Assembly: GCA_021613375.1 (NCBI GenBank)
Contig: CM038706.1
Location: 24,621,366-24,685,365, forward strand
DNA length: 64,000 nucleotides
Direction: 5' to 3'
DNA from: Megaleporinus macrocephalus
Taxonomy: Eukaryota > Chordata > Actinopteri > Characiformes > Anostomidae
Below, piece after piece: positions 39,501 through 52,823 of the stretch. A program made the translations under genes and the position numbers. The notes under the pieces were generated by a model. The model saw only the letters and a program-made list of their open reading frames with translations. It searched no databases and was not told the DNA's origin. Each line of letters begins with the position of its first letter. Position 1 is the first letter of the stretch.

Positions 39501-40184
39501 AAGAACATGTCTTACTAGAAGCTTGTGCCTTCTGCAAGCTTTCTCTGAGCTATATAGCTGACCTGGCATGATGTTGTTCTATGACATTTAAATCATGTTT
39601 AATAACATCTGCCATCTTTAAAGAAGGACCATTCTGTAGCAATGTCACTGACCAAAGTAGAGATATATCTACAGGAGTGTTTCAATGTTGTGTGTCCTGT
39701 AATAAACTACAGAATTGGCCAATTAACTGTATTGTAACTCAAAACTACTTAATCTTGGTGCTGGTGACGCCGTGCTCCACACATTTCTGTGTTTTCCCAA
39801 CTCTACATGCATGTACAAGCCCAGGAGGAGCTTGCTAATTAGATAATGAGTTAAATCACATGTGCTTGATGAGACAAAGCACAAAAATGTGTGAAAAAAC
39901 ACACCCAGGCAATTTATTACCGGGGGTGCCTAAGCTTTACCACTGTATTCCCTACACACTTGAGCATGGGATGTTGTTTCAGGGGCTATACCAGCTTCCC
40001 ACTAAGTGATAAGCCATTGTTCACTACTCCCTGTGCAGTTTGAGGTTCCCTTCCAGTGGAATTAGTTTACTCCTTATAGTTTGGAATCACCCTTAATATG
40101 TCTGAATATACTGCAGAGCACTGCAAGGGAAATGCAGCTCCAGTAATCTATAGTGATCTAGAGTAATACAGTTCATTTGAAACA

Positions 40185-40380
40185 TTACATATACACCATT
40201 TGGAAGATGCTATTATCCAGAGTGACTTACAGTTTACATGTAAACAGGTGGGCAAAGGTAGTGTTAGGAATCTTGACCAAGGATTTTTAATGGTGTGTAG
40301 TGTTGGTGAGGAATCAAACCCCAGTCTACATCATGGAGGGCAGCAGTGTAACAGGTGTAACCCACTACACTATACCAACC
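40185..40380. mobile_element. Interspersed teleost repeat (ttatccagagtgacttaca type)
   Basis: Has attatccagagtgacttaca at one end and gaatcaaaccccagtc followed by 'cccactacactata' at the other, the typical layout of a common fish repeat. A short reverse-side piece (aggtcactctgagaaagaca) is at 43665-43705. Confidence 0.6.
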
Positions 40381-42720
40381 ACAAACATCATTCTAAATAC
40401 TTTTCATTTACTGTAACTCTAACATGAGCTGCTTTTACTTCATTGTATTTTAATATTGATTAGAGGCCTGCTAACATAAATACTGCTGATCAACCTGATT
40501 GTAAATTCACAAGTATTTGTAAAGGAACATTCAATGTAAACATGCTTCTTAACAATATTTTATCAAGAGCTTACATACCTTACATTTTATTTAAGGCCAG
40601 ATTTATGATCTATTACTGTGTATTGTAGCGCGTATGCAAAAATCCTACTGGAGAGCACATGGCATACACCAGATTAGAGCTCACTTAGATTGCACACGTG
40701 CTAGAAAAAGAGTAAAAGGTGATTTTCTCACACGTTTATGCACAGTGCTGCTGCTTATTTTATCTCTAAACAGTCACTTCAAATAGCCTGTGGTCTTTGT
40801 TCAAAGCCAAATGTGCAGTATTTGCACCCAGATTTCCTCCCTCTTAACCGCGTGTTTCTGTTTGTGTAGTGATAGAGCGTAACCCTGCGCTGTCCATCAC
40901 CTATATTTGGCCTCTTCCTGATGAAGTCCTGAGTGCTGGTGAGGGGAGGCTAAAGGGAGTAGGTGGGGGTTATGTAATTTCTTTGTGTTGCTTCCAGGGA
41001 GAACAATTAGTGGATACACAATTACGCCTTGAACGTATTTTGTTAATCTTTGCGTCCAGAATACAGGCCTGAGAGGGGAAGAGTGATAGCAAACTGAAAG
41101 CACTCACTAAACTCCCCCAATAAAACATCTCCAAAAATAACAGTGAATCGACACTTGATTGTAAGTCTTCAGTGAGTTGATACAAGATTAATAATGAAAA
41201 AACACTTTCATCTAAAAGTGGTACTCTCTGTACAGTATTTGTAGCTTGTAATAAACTTGAAAACACCCCACTGTTAACTTCATTTCCTGTTCAGCTCTCA
41301 AAATACTGAAACCTCATTGGTTAGTAAAGACATAAATGCAATATTACTTTCCTGTAAAACATTAAAATCAGCTTTTTGTCTTTCAAGCACTTTAGAATTT
41401 AAAAGAACCATTCTCAAACTTCTCCAACTCTACAAACCTACAGGATAAAATCCCCAGCCAACAACATGACTTACACAAAATCACAGCTTTTTAAAAGGTT
41501 GTAAAAGAGCAGAGATATCATGTGTATATGTCTGCAAAATAAGTAAACAACAAAGTAAGTAAACATATGTGGGTTTTGGTCACTAAATATATTAACAGTG
41601 TGTTTTTACAATATTCATGTGAGTTTACATTGAAGTGCAAGTGATTTTAATGGAAGTGATATTGGATTTGTGAAGAAGAAAAGAAGACTCATTTTTTTTG
41701 CATGTGACTTTTGGGCTTACTGAAAGATATATTATTCCTTCTTTAATGATATTTAAATACTAGTTTTAGACAGTGTATCTTCTAGTTAGCCCCCTTTGAG
41801 TAAGCGGTTCAGTGATTTAGCCCAGCCACAGTCTTTAAAGAGGAACAAAGCTTCTACATGATTAAAGTGTAAAAACTTCAATGCCTCTAAAAGCTTCCTC
41901 ACACAAATGGTTTCAGATGCACTGTCTGATGTCAGATTCAATGTTTTACAAGAGTTTTGTGATAAGTTTAGTACCTTTGTGTTAATAAATTCATGGTGAA
42001 GGGGTATATGAAGAGCACTGCATACAGGGGATCTCATTTTTGAGTAACGTGTCTGTCCTATACTAGCCAAAAAGAGTTCAGTGTAAAGTTTTGCTTTGCT
42101 TTGGCAATGTTTTGCTTTTAGGGGGTGTTTCAAAATCACTGAAACTTGAATTGTGTATATTGACATGCATGTTGTGACAAGTTCTGCCAAGGAAGTAACA
42201 TGAGCCATGAGGCCTGTTCATACAGCTTTACGAAGGAGGGGCAATACCGACAGTCCTTGTCCCTAAAATGCAGTTAAAAAATTTAGCCCAGCATTGCCTG
42301 AACGTTTTTCTATTCTATTCATACATACAAATATTAATCAGCTCTAAATATCTGTATTTTAACAAGTTTCTGTGGCATCATATCACATACTTCTGAGAAA
42401 ACCACTTATTCTTTTGTAACAGTTAATGATATATACTTGTCAAATTTAAGAATATCTATCCTAAAATACAGGATATACATATATAAAAACTAACAGTGGA
42501 TTTGAGATTTAAATAAACAATGAAATACAGACTTGTTACAGATTTGCACTTTTTTCCCTCTGATAGCCAATTCAGTGTTACAAGTGCAGTGCTGATTAGT
42601 TCAGACGAGCCTAAACTTGCTCAGTAAAATCAAGTAGAGGAGAGAAAGCTCTGAAGCTATATCTGTCATGCTCAGTAATAGTAATAGAAAGGGTGTTTGT
42701 GACAGAGGGTTAACATTAAT
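40381..42720. other. Intergenic sequence without recognised element
   Basis: A 140-codon minus-strand open frame (41786-42208) has no recognisable domain and no supporting features, and is not called as a gene. Confidence 0.5.
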
Positions 42721-42724
42721 TAAA

Positions 42725-43160
42725 AGCCGTATGCTTCAGCAGCATTCTGCCCCTAGATGACATTGTTAAATGACGATTGGATTACTGACGCTCCGCTTGC
42801 TACGAATTGGAGAATTTCTCAGTGGACACACAGGATCTCATTGAGAACAAGAACAGAACGGCCCACGCATGCTAGTGTTATCCAGGACACTGACTGCTCT
42901 AGGTCTGGAACAGTGAGGCCTCTGGGTACACGGGCAGAGAGGAGAGGAAGCAAGGGAAGCCCGCACGCCCTCTGAGCTGCAGCAGAGGCGGACATGAGGG
43001 GGTACAGTCGGCTTCATGCTGAGTTCACGCATTTACACTGTCAGCCATTAAACAGCACATTAACCACAGACAGCACCCAGTGTCCTCTGCGCTTGATCAT
43101 CTGTCAAATATCATCACGCTGACATCCATCAGTATGTGCGACTCTCTTCAGTTTACATTA
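42725..43160. other. Complex block, candidate regulatory element
   Basis: Non-repetitive, GC-balanced, containing ATTA cores (cagccattaaacagcac, cattaaccacagacagc) and tgatcatctgtcaaatatca. Flanks are plain AT-rich DNA. It does not encode a recognisable protein. Confidence 0.3.
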
Positions 43161-45296
43161 CCAACTAGTTACAATTTGGTGGGTTGGCCAAAGGTCTCGC
43201 TTGGCTAGGATATATATATATATATATGGACACTATGGATCAAACAGCATTCTACCAGGGCCTTCTCTGAATAATGATCACCATTATGGATTACAGAATT
43301 TGAGTAGCTAGATGAAAAGTCCCCAGTGTCCTAGCTAAAGTCAATTAAATTACAAAATCATTCTAAAATAAACTAAATTGACCTTTTAATGAAGTTTATG
43401 TGGCATCGCATTACTTCTGAGAAAACCACCCATTCTCCTGCAACAGTTTATTTTGTTGTTTTGAGTAAAATGAAAGTGTTGAGCTGTATGATATTGTACT
43501 GTAATTTGTCAGGATAGCAATCACCATAGCTATTACATACAGTTTTCATCTGTAAATCTGCATGTGTACATGATAAAGTATATAGAAAAATACAATACTA
43601 GCTCTTGCTCAAGACCTATTTGAATTAGTTAGGTTACATGCTGAGTGGACAACAGAGCACTTTTGTAGGTCACTCTGAGAAAGACATCTGCTAAACAGCA
43701 TAAAAATACCATTGGACTTACTATAAAACTGTTATAATATAAAAAAAAGTCCTTATACATTTTGCAGTACTATTGTGACAATGGCAAAGAGTAAGTAGGC
43801 ACTTGATACATTATGCTTTTCAACAAGTTCTCTATGTTAAACAGCCAGAGCAGCAGGCAGGTCTTCAATATCCATAACTTACTGTATCTGATGGTAAGCA
43901 CCTACACTGTACCACTACACCACTAACCAGCCTCACAGTCCAGCGCAGAACAGCATGAGCAACACCTCTGTACAGGTTTAAGCCCACAGTTAGGCATTGG
44001 CTTAAACTAAGGTTTTATCTGTAATACTTACCACTCCACATGGCCACATCTCCAGTATGTCCATGGCTGAACGAGTTGGTAGCCGGATTCTAAATTGCTC
44101 CCTGTTTTCAAAGGTCACTCGTCACAGTGACATCACAAAGTCAAAGCAGAGTGCTTGCTTATTTTACAGTCTAGGTGCACCCGCCTCGCAGTCTCTGTGC
44201 AGGAATTCCAAGTAAACACAAATTTTAAGAAAATCTGCTTTTGCCAGAAACATTGTGTGAAGTTTCTGTTTATTAGCGTATGAAGTAACTTACTGTAGAG
44301 TATTTTTACTGGTGGAGATCATGTAGACTCTAAAACATAACTACTCCTAATAGGGAAGCCAACAAACACTTGTATAAGCATGGTTTAAAATTTCCTGCAG
44401 TTGTAGGAGTGATAAATTCAGACTTTCAGAAATCATTAACACTGGTACAGTGTGAATAAGAAGCCTGTCTGCAGTGTTGTCCATTATAATAACACATGCA
44501 GACACATTGTAGTTTATTTCGTGTCTGGCACAAAGGGCATGAATGTTAGATTACCACCATGATAACTTGTTTGGCTAGAATGGAAAAAAATGAACAGTAG
44601 GTTTTCCTCAGAACTCATTAGTCAGCTGAATGAATGGGAGCAGAACCACTAATGAGAGCACTCATAATAGGGCTTCCAATAAACCAGCCTTTTCCAAGTA
44701 TGAGCAAGAGGATGAGTTGGCCAATAGACGCATGACTTATTAACCTATCACTCTCAATTACTTCAGACATTAGAGGTAAAGTACTTAAGCGTAGCTTATA
44801 CTTTGGGTGGGTTTATTTGAGGTACTGTCAAAGGATTTAGTTTTATTACAATTAATAGTATTTTCTTAAAAGTTGATCATATTATGTGATGTGAGATTTG
44901 TTTTGGTTTTGTTGGTTTGCAATAACTTTCAGAATTCTGTTTAGATCTTGCCATGTGTCTTTGTAAAGTTGAAGAACCAACTAATAAAAGCATGTACCTC
45001 ACATGGATGAAACATAAGTATTAGTACTAGACCTTCACTGTCAAAACTCCCACCTCTCTCATCAAAAAATCCCACCTCTATGACAATTTCTGACATGAGC
45101 CCATAGGACTATAATAGAATGTTAAGCTAACATTTTCTGGTTATTCTAGATTAAACCCTTAGGCTTATTACATACTAAGGATTATTAGTATGTGTTTTAG
45201 GTTAAAGCTTATTTCTAGGATATAGAAGTGTGTAGTAAACTTTGTACACACAGGTGTGTTTGGACCTTTTATGGGGTTAAACCACTGAATATACAT

Positions 45297-46075
45297 TCAC
45301 ATTTTATTAGGAACACCTGTACACCTACTTACTTGATCATGCAGGCCAATCGTGTGGCAGAAATGCAAAGCATAAAATGATGCACTTTCAGGTAATGTTC
45401 ATATTAACCATCTAAATGGGCAAAAAACCCATGACGTCAGTGATTCGAACAATATTATATCTGCTAAGCTTTTGAGATTTTCAGACACAACAGTCTTTAG
45501 AGTTCACTCAGAATGGTGCAATATAGGAAGAGCATCCAGTGAGCAGTTCTGCAGACAGATGAAAAAATTGATAAGAAAGGTGAATGCATGACGGCCACAC
45601 TGGTTTAAGCTGACAGAATTGCTACACTAACTCAATTGTGGTTAGCAGGAAAGCATTAAAGAATGCATAGCACATTAGGAGAAGCTGGTCTACAACAACA
45701 CAAGACCAGGTTCCGCTTCTGTTGAGCCGAAAATGGACACAAAACTGGCCACAAGCCTTGAAAAAACATAACCCGGTCTGATAAATTTCGATTTCTGTTG
45801 AGGTACACCAATGGTAAGAATTTGGCACTGACAACATAAATCCATGGACCCAACCTGTCTCATGTGACTGTCCAGGCCAGTGGAGGCAATGTGATGATGT
45901 GGGAAAGGTTGTCTTGGCACACTCTAGGCTGTTAATATATATAGATAAGAATGATCGCTCAAATGCCACAGCCCACATGAGTACTGTTGTTGTCCATGTG
46001 TGTCCCTTCATTGTCGTCATCTTCTGAAGCCTACTTCCAGCTACTTCCACCATGTCACAAAGTTACTGCAGTCTT
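45297..46075 (+). pseudogene. Tc1/mariner transposase pseudogene, 3'-truncated
   Basis: Starts at the terminus-like ttttattaggaacacctgta and follows the gene of a well-known fish Tc1-type family through cacaacagtctttagagtt, ccggtctgataaatttcga and aatccatggacccaacctg to ccaccatgtcacaaag, where it stops before the third catalytic acidic residue region. It is riddled with stops and deletions. The long minus-strand open frame at 45622-46053 is its antisense shadow. Confidence 0.85.
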
Positions 46076-46899
46076 TGTAGGTTGGCATAAGAGCACAGAA
46101 GAGAATCTGAGCGGGTGATCTTTACACATATGCATCATTTAAAATGACTTAAACTGACAACTTTGTTTTTCCTGAGGGTGGTTTAAGCAAACATATTAGA
46201 CTTCACACCAAGGACTTGAAACCACACTTAGAAAAACATGGGCCTACAGAGAATGAGCATCACTGTGCAAAGTTTGGCAAAACCACTATAAACATCTCAT
46301 TGATTCTGTTAATGTTCACTTTGATGAGGGTCATAAACACATGACTATGGACTGTGTTTGTGAGAAGATACTTCTGAATTAAAAAGGGAAATATAGTGTG
46401 ACTACTGAGAGCTTTCAGTATAACTGTACTCCAATTATTTTACATGATTTAAAAGACAAAGACCTATTTTATTGATAAAAAGCCAACTTTAGCGCCTATA
46501 TCTTTAACAAGATCCTGGACAATTTGTTTTCAACAAACTTTGCAAAAAAGGTTTGTTAGTTTACTCTAAACATTTTACTCTGGACAGTCACTCTTAGACC
46601 ATATTGAGCAGCTTCACTCAGAGTTTAACACCAAAGAGACTGAAGAGAGCAGTAGTTCCACTTTAATTATCTTCACAACCCCAACAGTAACCTGTACGTA
46701 GCAGCCATGTTGTGTGATTTTATCACTCTGTTGAAGGTTAAAACAACTTCAACTGAAAGTTTCACAGTAAATAAGAACTTTCATTTGTTCTACGCTGATG
46801 TTATGTTTGAAAGCAAGTAGCTAGTGTAGGTAATGTTAGCTACCAGCAAGCTCCAGTAACTAGCTAAACAGCATGACAACCTAAGTTTATTTAGATGGG

Positions 46900-48890
46900 T
46901 GGGTTTTTTCCTGCCTGTGCCTTTTTTGACACGTTGCTTGATCAGTGTGATCACCACATTGTCTCACTGTGAAACAGCCCACCAGAGCAGAGCTCAGTGG
47001 AATATTAATGAGTTCCCTCTAAAAAGCTGATTTTATGCTTGGACCAAATCTTAGATTCTATGAACATGTAAAAACGCAATTGGCTGTTTTTCTCCCTGAA
47101 GTCATATACCTTTTATGCAGAGAACAATTTAAAATACTGAATACGCTGTTGCTGTCCAAAGAAACACATGTATCCCCATGTTTGTTGGGTTTCGTTTTTC
47201 TGGTTTCATTTAAAACTGACAGCTGCCAATTACATAGTAAGGGTATTTCATGGTGAATGGACTAATGGAAATTTTCCAAAATAACAAATTCTGGTTCCAA
47301 TAACTCATGTTAAAAGTGATGTAGGCTCTTCTCCTCTCCTGTAAAGATGCCATGTTGGAGATAAGTTGGAGATGAGTGTCTGTTTTTCTTTGAAAGGTGA
47401 CAAAATGCATTCTATGGCAACTTTAATAACCTGAAAATACACCTCGGTTCCACAGGTTAGTCAAACCTTTTTGGAATAGCGTGGATATGAACGCATAGAT
47501 AAACGGACAAGCAAAATGGTGAACAGATTCAGATGCAAGAACACAAGATGTTTACACAGACAGTATCCTGTACTGATGTTACATATAAAAAGATGTCATA
47601 TTTGATGTTGTTGAAAAGATGTTGTTGTCTCCATAGTCACAGAGTCCAGCACTGATTTTTTAATGAATAGTAAACATTTAGGCCGAGGCTGGACGGCTGA
47701 ACAATATGGGGCTTGTGCGGGCTCTATTATAGCAATTATCCACAATGTCGGAGCAGCCACTGGAGTTTATCCCTGTACTTCTTTCACTGTAATCTTTCGT
47801 TATGGTCGGAATACAAGTAAAGCTAGGCGGATGGTGATGATGAGAGGACATTTGGATGGCGCTCTAAAAAAAATCCAGACTCATTATATTGAATTACAGA
47901 TGAACTGAGGGAGTTCAGCCTGCTCCTAAAACGTATTATCAGAGTCCAAGCGGCTTTTTATCCCGGCCATAGTCTGTTTCTATAATAGTCCAATTAAAGA
48001 AGACAGACAGCTTAGTTAATGCACTGTCACGCTGGAAAGGTTGTTGGGTGCACGAAAGCCAGTTTTTTGCTCTCCGACAAGTCGAGTCAAGAGAATGCCC
48101 AAGCTTTGGGGTCGAGGAATCCTTCCAGTGGGTGGATGTGATTATAAAGAAAGAGACTTTGAAGAGGTTCCATATCACTGGTCCGTAGACCCGATTCAAT
48201 CAGACCCTGTTTCTGCTTTTGTAGACGTTCACTCTGGACATAATGAATGTTATGACACTGCTGGCGGTGGAACTGTGCACCTTATTTAAGGAGTGTTCGC
48301 ATGCATGTGTATGAATGCTAAATATTGTCTTTGTTCTTTTGTGTGATGGAACTGATGGCCACTGTTTTGGAGACTGAAAGGAAGTCGCCAGCTCTGAATT
48401 GGCAGTTCCTTCCATTTTCCCCACGCTCGCTTTGTTTTCCTCCTTCGCAGCACAAATCCGAAATCTCTGAATCAGCCGATCCAAAAATGAAAATCTTTGT
48501 AGTTGGGGAAAGAATGGGAAGTCTAGCTCTCTCGTTCGCAGACTGCTCCTGCGACTATGGGAAGGAAGAGGCCCACAAAGCCTGTAGGCGGGGTTGTTAT
48601 GGTTGAGATGTGCGCCTTTTCGCCCTGGAGCGGTTCAACGCTTGGGCTTGTAGCCGCGCTCCAAACAGTGGCATCACCGAAGCGGCCAGCTGAGAAAATA
48701 CCCGGGGGAGAAGCTGCAGGAAGAGAAGTCTCTCGACGTTAAACTGTTTTGCTTATTTTCAATAATTCCTCTTGCAATGTTTTCCTTTGCAGCCCGTGTT
48801 TAGATCCAGGATAAATAAGAATTAGGCAGAGGCTTGTTCTCACTGCTCCAAGTTTGGACCTTCTCCCAAAGCAAAGCCTGGGCTTATAGA
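46900..48890. other. Complex intergenic block, candidate regulatory cluster
   Basis: Sequence between about 46.9 and 48.8 kb is richer in CpG and free of simple repeats, with stretches such as gctctattatagcaattatc and a GC-rich part at 48560-48740. Open frames are short and unrelated to known proteins. It may contain conserved non-coding elements of epas1 or a neighbour. Confidence 0.3.
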
Positions 48891-48901
48891 AAGAGAGACA
48901 C

Positions 48902-48958
<57 letters not shown>

Positions 48959-49262
48959 CAGTAATAAAGAATACAGATATAGATAAAATCAAAGATAAGA
49001 AAAAGAAAGAGTGAAAAAGACAAAGAGGTGGAAAAAGAGACAGAAAGGTGAGTGGACAGAGAAAGACACAAAGAGAGAGAGAGACAGAAAAAGCGAAGAA
49101 GACAGTCAGATAGAGAAAGCAAGAGGGAGATAGGTAAAGAGGGTAAGTAAGACATAAAGAGGGGGAAGACAGAGAAAGTGGGAGAGAGAGGGAGAAAGAG
49201 AGAAAAAGGGACAAACAAAGAGAAAGTAAGAGGGAATAAGAAAGAGACAGAAAAAGAAAGAG
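48890..49262 (+). repeat. Long purine-rich tract with (GA)n core
   Basis: About 370 bases almost entirely A and G on the plus strand, with a pure (GA) run at 48910-48951. Minus-strand open frames here read Leu/Ser/Phe repeats and are composition artefacts. Confidence 0.95.
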
Positions 49263-49448
49263 ATATTTCCATCATTTCCTTTCTCCGTACTAAATGTAAT
49301 TCTCCATTAAGAAACATTTTTGGCAGCCGGCTTTAGCGCAGAGACCCCCAGATCAGTCGTTTGATGTGTCATTTCGTGTCGTTTGACACAACAGCTCGGA
49401 CGCAGTACCCGTGTAAACAAACGGAAGCTGCTGGAGGTGGTCTCCATC

Positions 49449-49449
<1 letters not shown>

Positions 49450-49500
<51 letters not shown>
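49450..49500. repeat. (TG)n microsatellite
   Basis: Twenty TG units followed by cgagtgtgtg. Confidence 0.95.
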
Positions 49501-49501
<1 letters not shown>

Positions 49502-49639
49502 AGAAGAGACGGAGGGGAAATGCGTCACCCTTTAAACAAAAAGCAAACTGGGACAATAACAAAAAGGGAGAGAGGTGGTTTGGCTAGGCCAAAGTCCAGC
49601 AGACATCACAGCCATTGGTGACCTTACAGAGAACATAAG

Positions 49640-50090
49640 AAGGAACATGTCTGCAGTGCGTGTTCAATCCAGGTTACCTGGGGACAGAGACGCACTGACC
49701 CTTCTTATATCATCGCCATGTTTGTAATGACAAATAACTCGTTTTCATGCTCATATTTTCCACGCAGTCACCTAATCGCTGCGGTCACCGTCGGTCGAGG
49801 CTGCTGGACAGTGTGAGGAACGGCAGGCTGCTCCTGACATGGCTGGACTAAATGCAAAGGGACGTGGAGGAGTTCACCTGCGGAATGTTCCTTTAATTAA
49901 CATGTCTGAATTGGCTTCGGCCCTAAAGCTCTTCAAAACGCTCTGCAGCACTAGCCGTCACTGCGGAATGTTGAATAAGATGACCGGGGCCCACTCATCT
50001 CTGAGATTCCTGGGAGGGAACGGTGCTCCTTTGCTGAAGAGTGCAGGAGAAGAGGCTGTCCAATTAAATGAACCAGTTTTTTAAAGGAGT
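49640..50090. other. Complex block, candidate regulatory element
   Basis: Includes gttcctttaattaacatgtc and ggcttcggccctaaagctct. An 81-codon plus-strand frame spans it but shows no domain, and no splice partner is evident. Confidence 0.3.
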
Positions 50091-51448
50091 GCTGATGTTC
50101 TGAATGCACTTATTTAAACATTTTGATTGGATGCTTTGGACAAAAAACAAAGGGACATAATTTACCCAAAAGACCTTTAACCACCATGTGAATTCCAAGG
50201 GGTCCCATGTTGACCAGCTACTCCAGCATTGGTTTTACTTGCGCATAAAAGCACACGTAACTTTTATCTTTTATTTTTTTATTTTTTAACTATAAAAAAG
50301 AAAAACTAATTACTTTAATTTTATTTACTTCAACTTATATTAGTTTGTATATATTATACATATATATATAATTTTTATTATTTTTTTTTATTCATCTTTA
50401 TCTACTGGTGAATGGAGGAACAGCAAAGTAAGAATTTCATTGGGCAGTGTAACTGACTGTTTCTGCTGTGCATATGACAATAAAACTCTTGATGTAAACT
50501 TCAATAGCAGCTCAAAACTTGGTTTGAAAAAGTTCTTTCCTAGTTTAGCCATGCACGCTCACACGCTAACTGAGATCTTACTGATCTCCTCTTTTGTCTT
50601 TGGTTTGAGAAATGAGTGACACTCTAACATCTAATCTCTCTGAGCCACTTTTTGGAATTTCAAATATGTGATGTCATATTGTAAAGATTCTCCTAGGTAT
50701 CTGAGTGAACTGAGTGAACTGAGTGAACCGGGTTTGCTACAGCGCCCACCCTGAGGCAGACCAGTGTTGCAGCACTTGCTACTTAAGAACATCAGACAGA
50801 AGCTCCCCACTGAATTTGGGTTTCAAGACATTCAGGGGGTCCAGAAGCTTAATAAGCTATAACTATAGCTATTATTCTTGTTGCAGCAAGATTAACAATT
50901 CCAGTTAAATAGATTAGACACTATCTATCAGCCAGCTTACCCACTGCTAATTAATGCTGCTTACTTAAGCCCTTGATGGTGTGCAGTGTTGAGCTGACAT
51001 TTACTGATATCCTGTGTATATTGGAAACATGGAAGAAAGGCATGTTGGCTCAATCCAGTGGCGATTCACAATGGAATATTGGCTGCAATAAGAAATCAGC
51101 CGGACCTTCCAGTTCCATTACAATGCCAGACGCTCACATCCTGTCCTTTTTTTCTACATCAAAGGCTTTTTGTTTCTGAGACTTATGGTGATGAACATGT
51201 TCAGGTAGTAACAGAAAACAAACACTCTAAAACACAATATGTTGGCAGAGCTAGACTAAAGAGCTGTACACCATATGCAAGTAAATCATTCTAAAGTAGC
51301 AGCTCAAAATCTATTGAGTGACTTAATAACTGCAGTGAAACATCTTAATACATTTTGCATCTACTATAACGTTTACTAAGTTTAAACATTCTCTACACAG
51401 AAATATTTTTTGGTTTTTGACCAATTTTGGTCAATTTGTAAATGTCAG

Positions 51449-51449
<1 letters not shown>

Positions 51450-51487
<38 letters not shown>

Positions 51488-51515
51488 TATACATATTTGT
51501 GTGTGTGTGTGTTTA
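51450..51515. repeat. (TA)n and (TG)n compound microsatellite
   Basis: TA run with acatata interruptions passing into gtgtgtgt. Confidence 0.95.
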
Positions 51516-51594
51516 TTTGTTTCACCTCCATTTTTCACATAGGTAACTTTGTTGTTCTACAGTTAAATACTGCATACTTTCAGAAAATAATATG

Positions 51595-52085
51595 GAATGT
51601 TCATCAGTGGTCAGTTTCCCCACAGGACCACCCCTAGCATGTATTATTTGTTTGGTGTATCATTCTTAGCACTGTAGGGACACACGTGGTGGCGGTGTGA
51701 TAGTTTGTGTTGTACTGGTCAGACTCTGATCAGGCACAGTGTCAACTCACTGTCCACTCAGTTACACAGTCCTGCAGTCCACTCTGCAGATACAAAATTA
51801 CAGTAGCTTATTTGTTGCTACAGTTTGTGTTGGGCATCCTCTAGTTCTTCCTCAGTGGTCACAGGACACTGCCAGCTGGATAATTTTGTTTGGTGGACTG
51901 TTTTCAGTCAGTGTCACTGCAGTGCTGAGAAAGATCCACCGCCCAAATAATACCTGCTCTGCGGGGGTCCTATCGGGATCATGTCAACTGAAGCACAGGG
52001 TTAAACGATGATAACAAAGTAGATGAACTACAGTCTCTTATTGTAGAACTACAAAGTGCTCCTATATGGTAAGTGGAGCTGATAT
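51595..52085. mobile_element. Interspersed repeat with inverted ends, copy 1
   Basis: Contains caggaccacccctagcatgt near the left and ccaaataatacctgctctgc with gggtcctatcgg near the right; these are partly inverted copies. It ends with gatgaactacagtctctta and a 'gtagaactacaaagtgctc' tail. Same family as 60465-60915 and 62215-62735. Confidence 0.75.
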
Positions 52086-52823
52086 AAAAAAGTAATGATG
52101 AACTAATGATTCAAATGCTAAAAGTTCATAGTTTTCTCTAAACATTCTCATCTGAACTAATTATGAACTCTACTTTTATAAATTCTTTTATCTGAGTACA
52201 TATAACTGAGTAAATGTAACCAGACGCCACCCACCTCTGTATATTTCCCACCGCCCAACAGAATAAAAGAATAAAGCAAGACAGCGAATGAAGATCAATA
52301 TGCTTTAATAAGATATCAGTGCAGAGATACAACTTCTTACTGGGTAAAATTTCCCATACAGTAAAGTCAACAATAATAATATATCATAATAATGTCAATA
52401 TTAATTTAGCATATCAAAATACAGGATTGCTTACTGTGAATAACCGATCCAAATTCCTAATCGGATAAAGGCAGACTGTCCAGGAAAATGGTTTATTACA
52501 TCTAAAGGAATGCTGACATTGTCTTTAAAGTTGAGGAACATTAGTTGTTAAAACAGATGACAGAAGTTAAAATGTATTTGTAGGTTATTTTTGCCCTTGA
52601 TGGATCACAGTATCTAGAGCTACTGGTGAATAGCCTCCGTAGCTGAATGACTGGACTTACCGCTGCTGTCCTCACTTGCAAATACACAACTCTCGAATAA
52701 ACTTGGGGCTCAAGAGCAAAAGCTTTGTTTAAAGCAGACTGTCATGTTTTACGGTGCCACTGATCTTTGAAGGCTGATTCATGGAATAATGAGAAAACCA
52801 CATCTGTGCATCTTCACATGATC

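Noticed and set aside
41786..42208. 140-codon minus-strand frame
   Set aside because: No domain, no splice context, ordinary AT-rich composition; length is within what chance could give in a window this size.
45622..46053. 143-codon minus-strand open frame as a gene
   Set aside because: It is the antisense of a decayed Tc1 transposase gene whose plus-strand sequence is recognisable along the same stretch.
48739..49317. 192-codon minus-strand open frame
   Set aside because: It is Leu/Ser/Phe repeat read from a purine-rich tract; composition alone keeps it free of stops.
49839..50084. 81-codon plus-strand frame
   Set aside because: No recognisable family and no splice partner; the underlying block is better treated as possible non-coding regulatory sequence.
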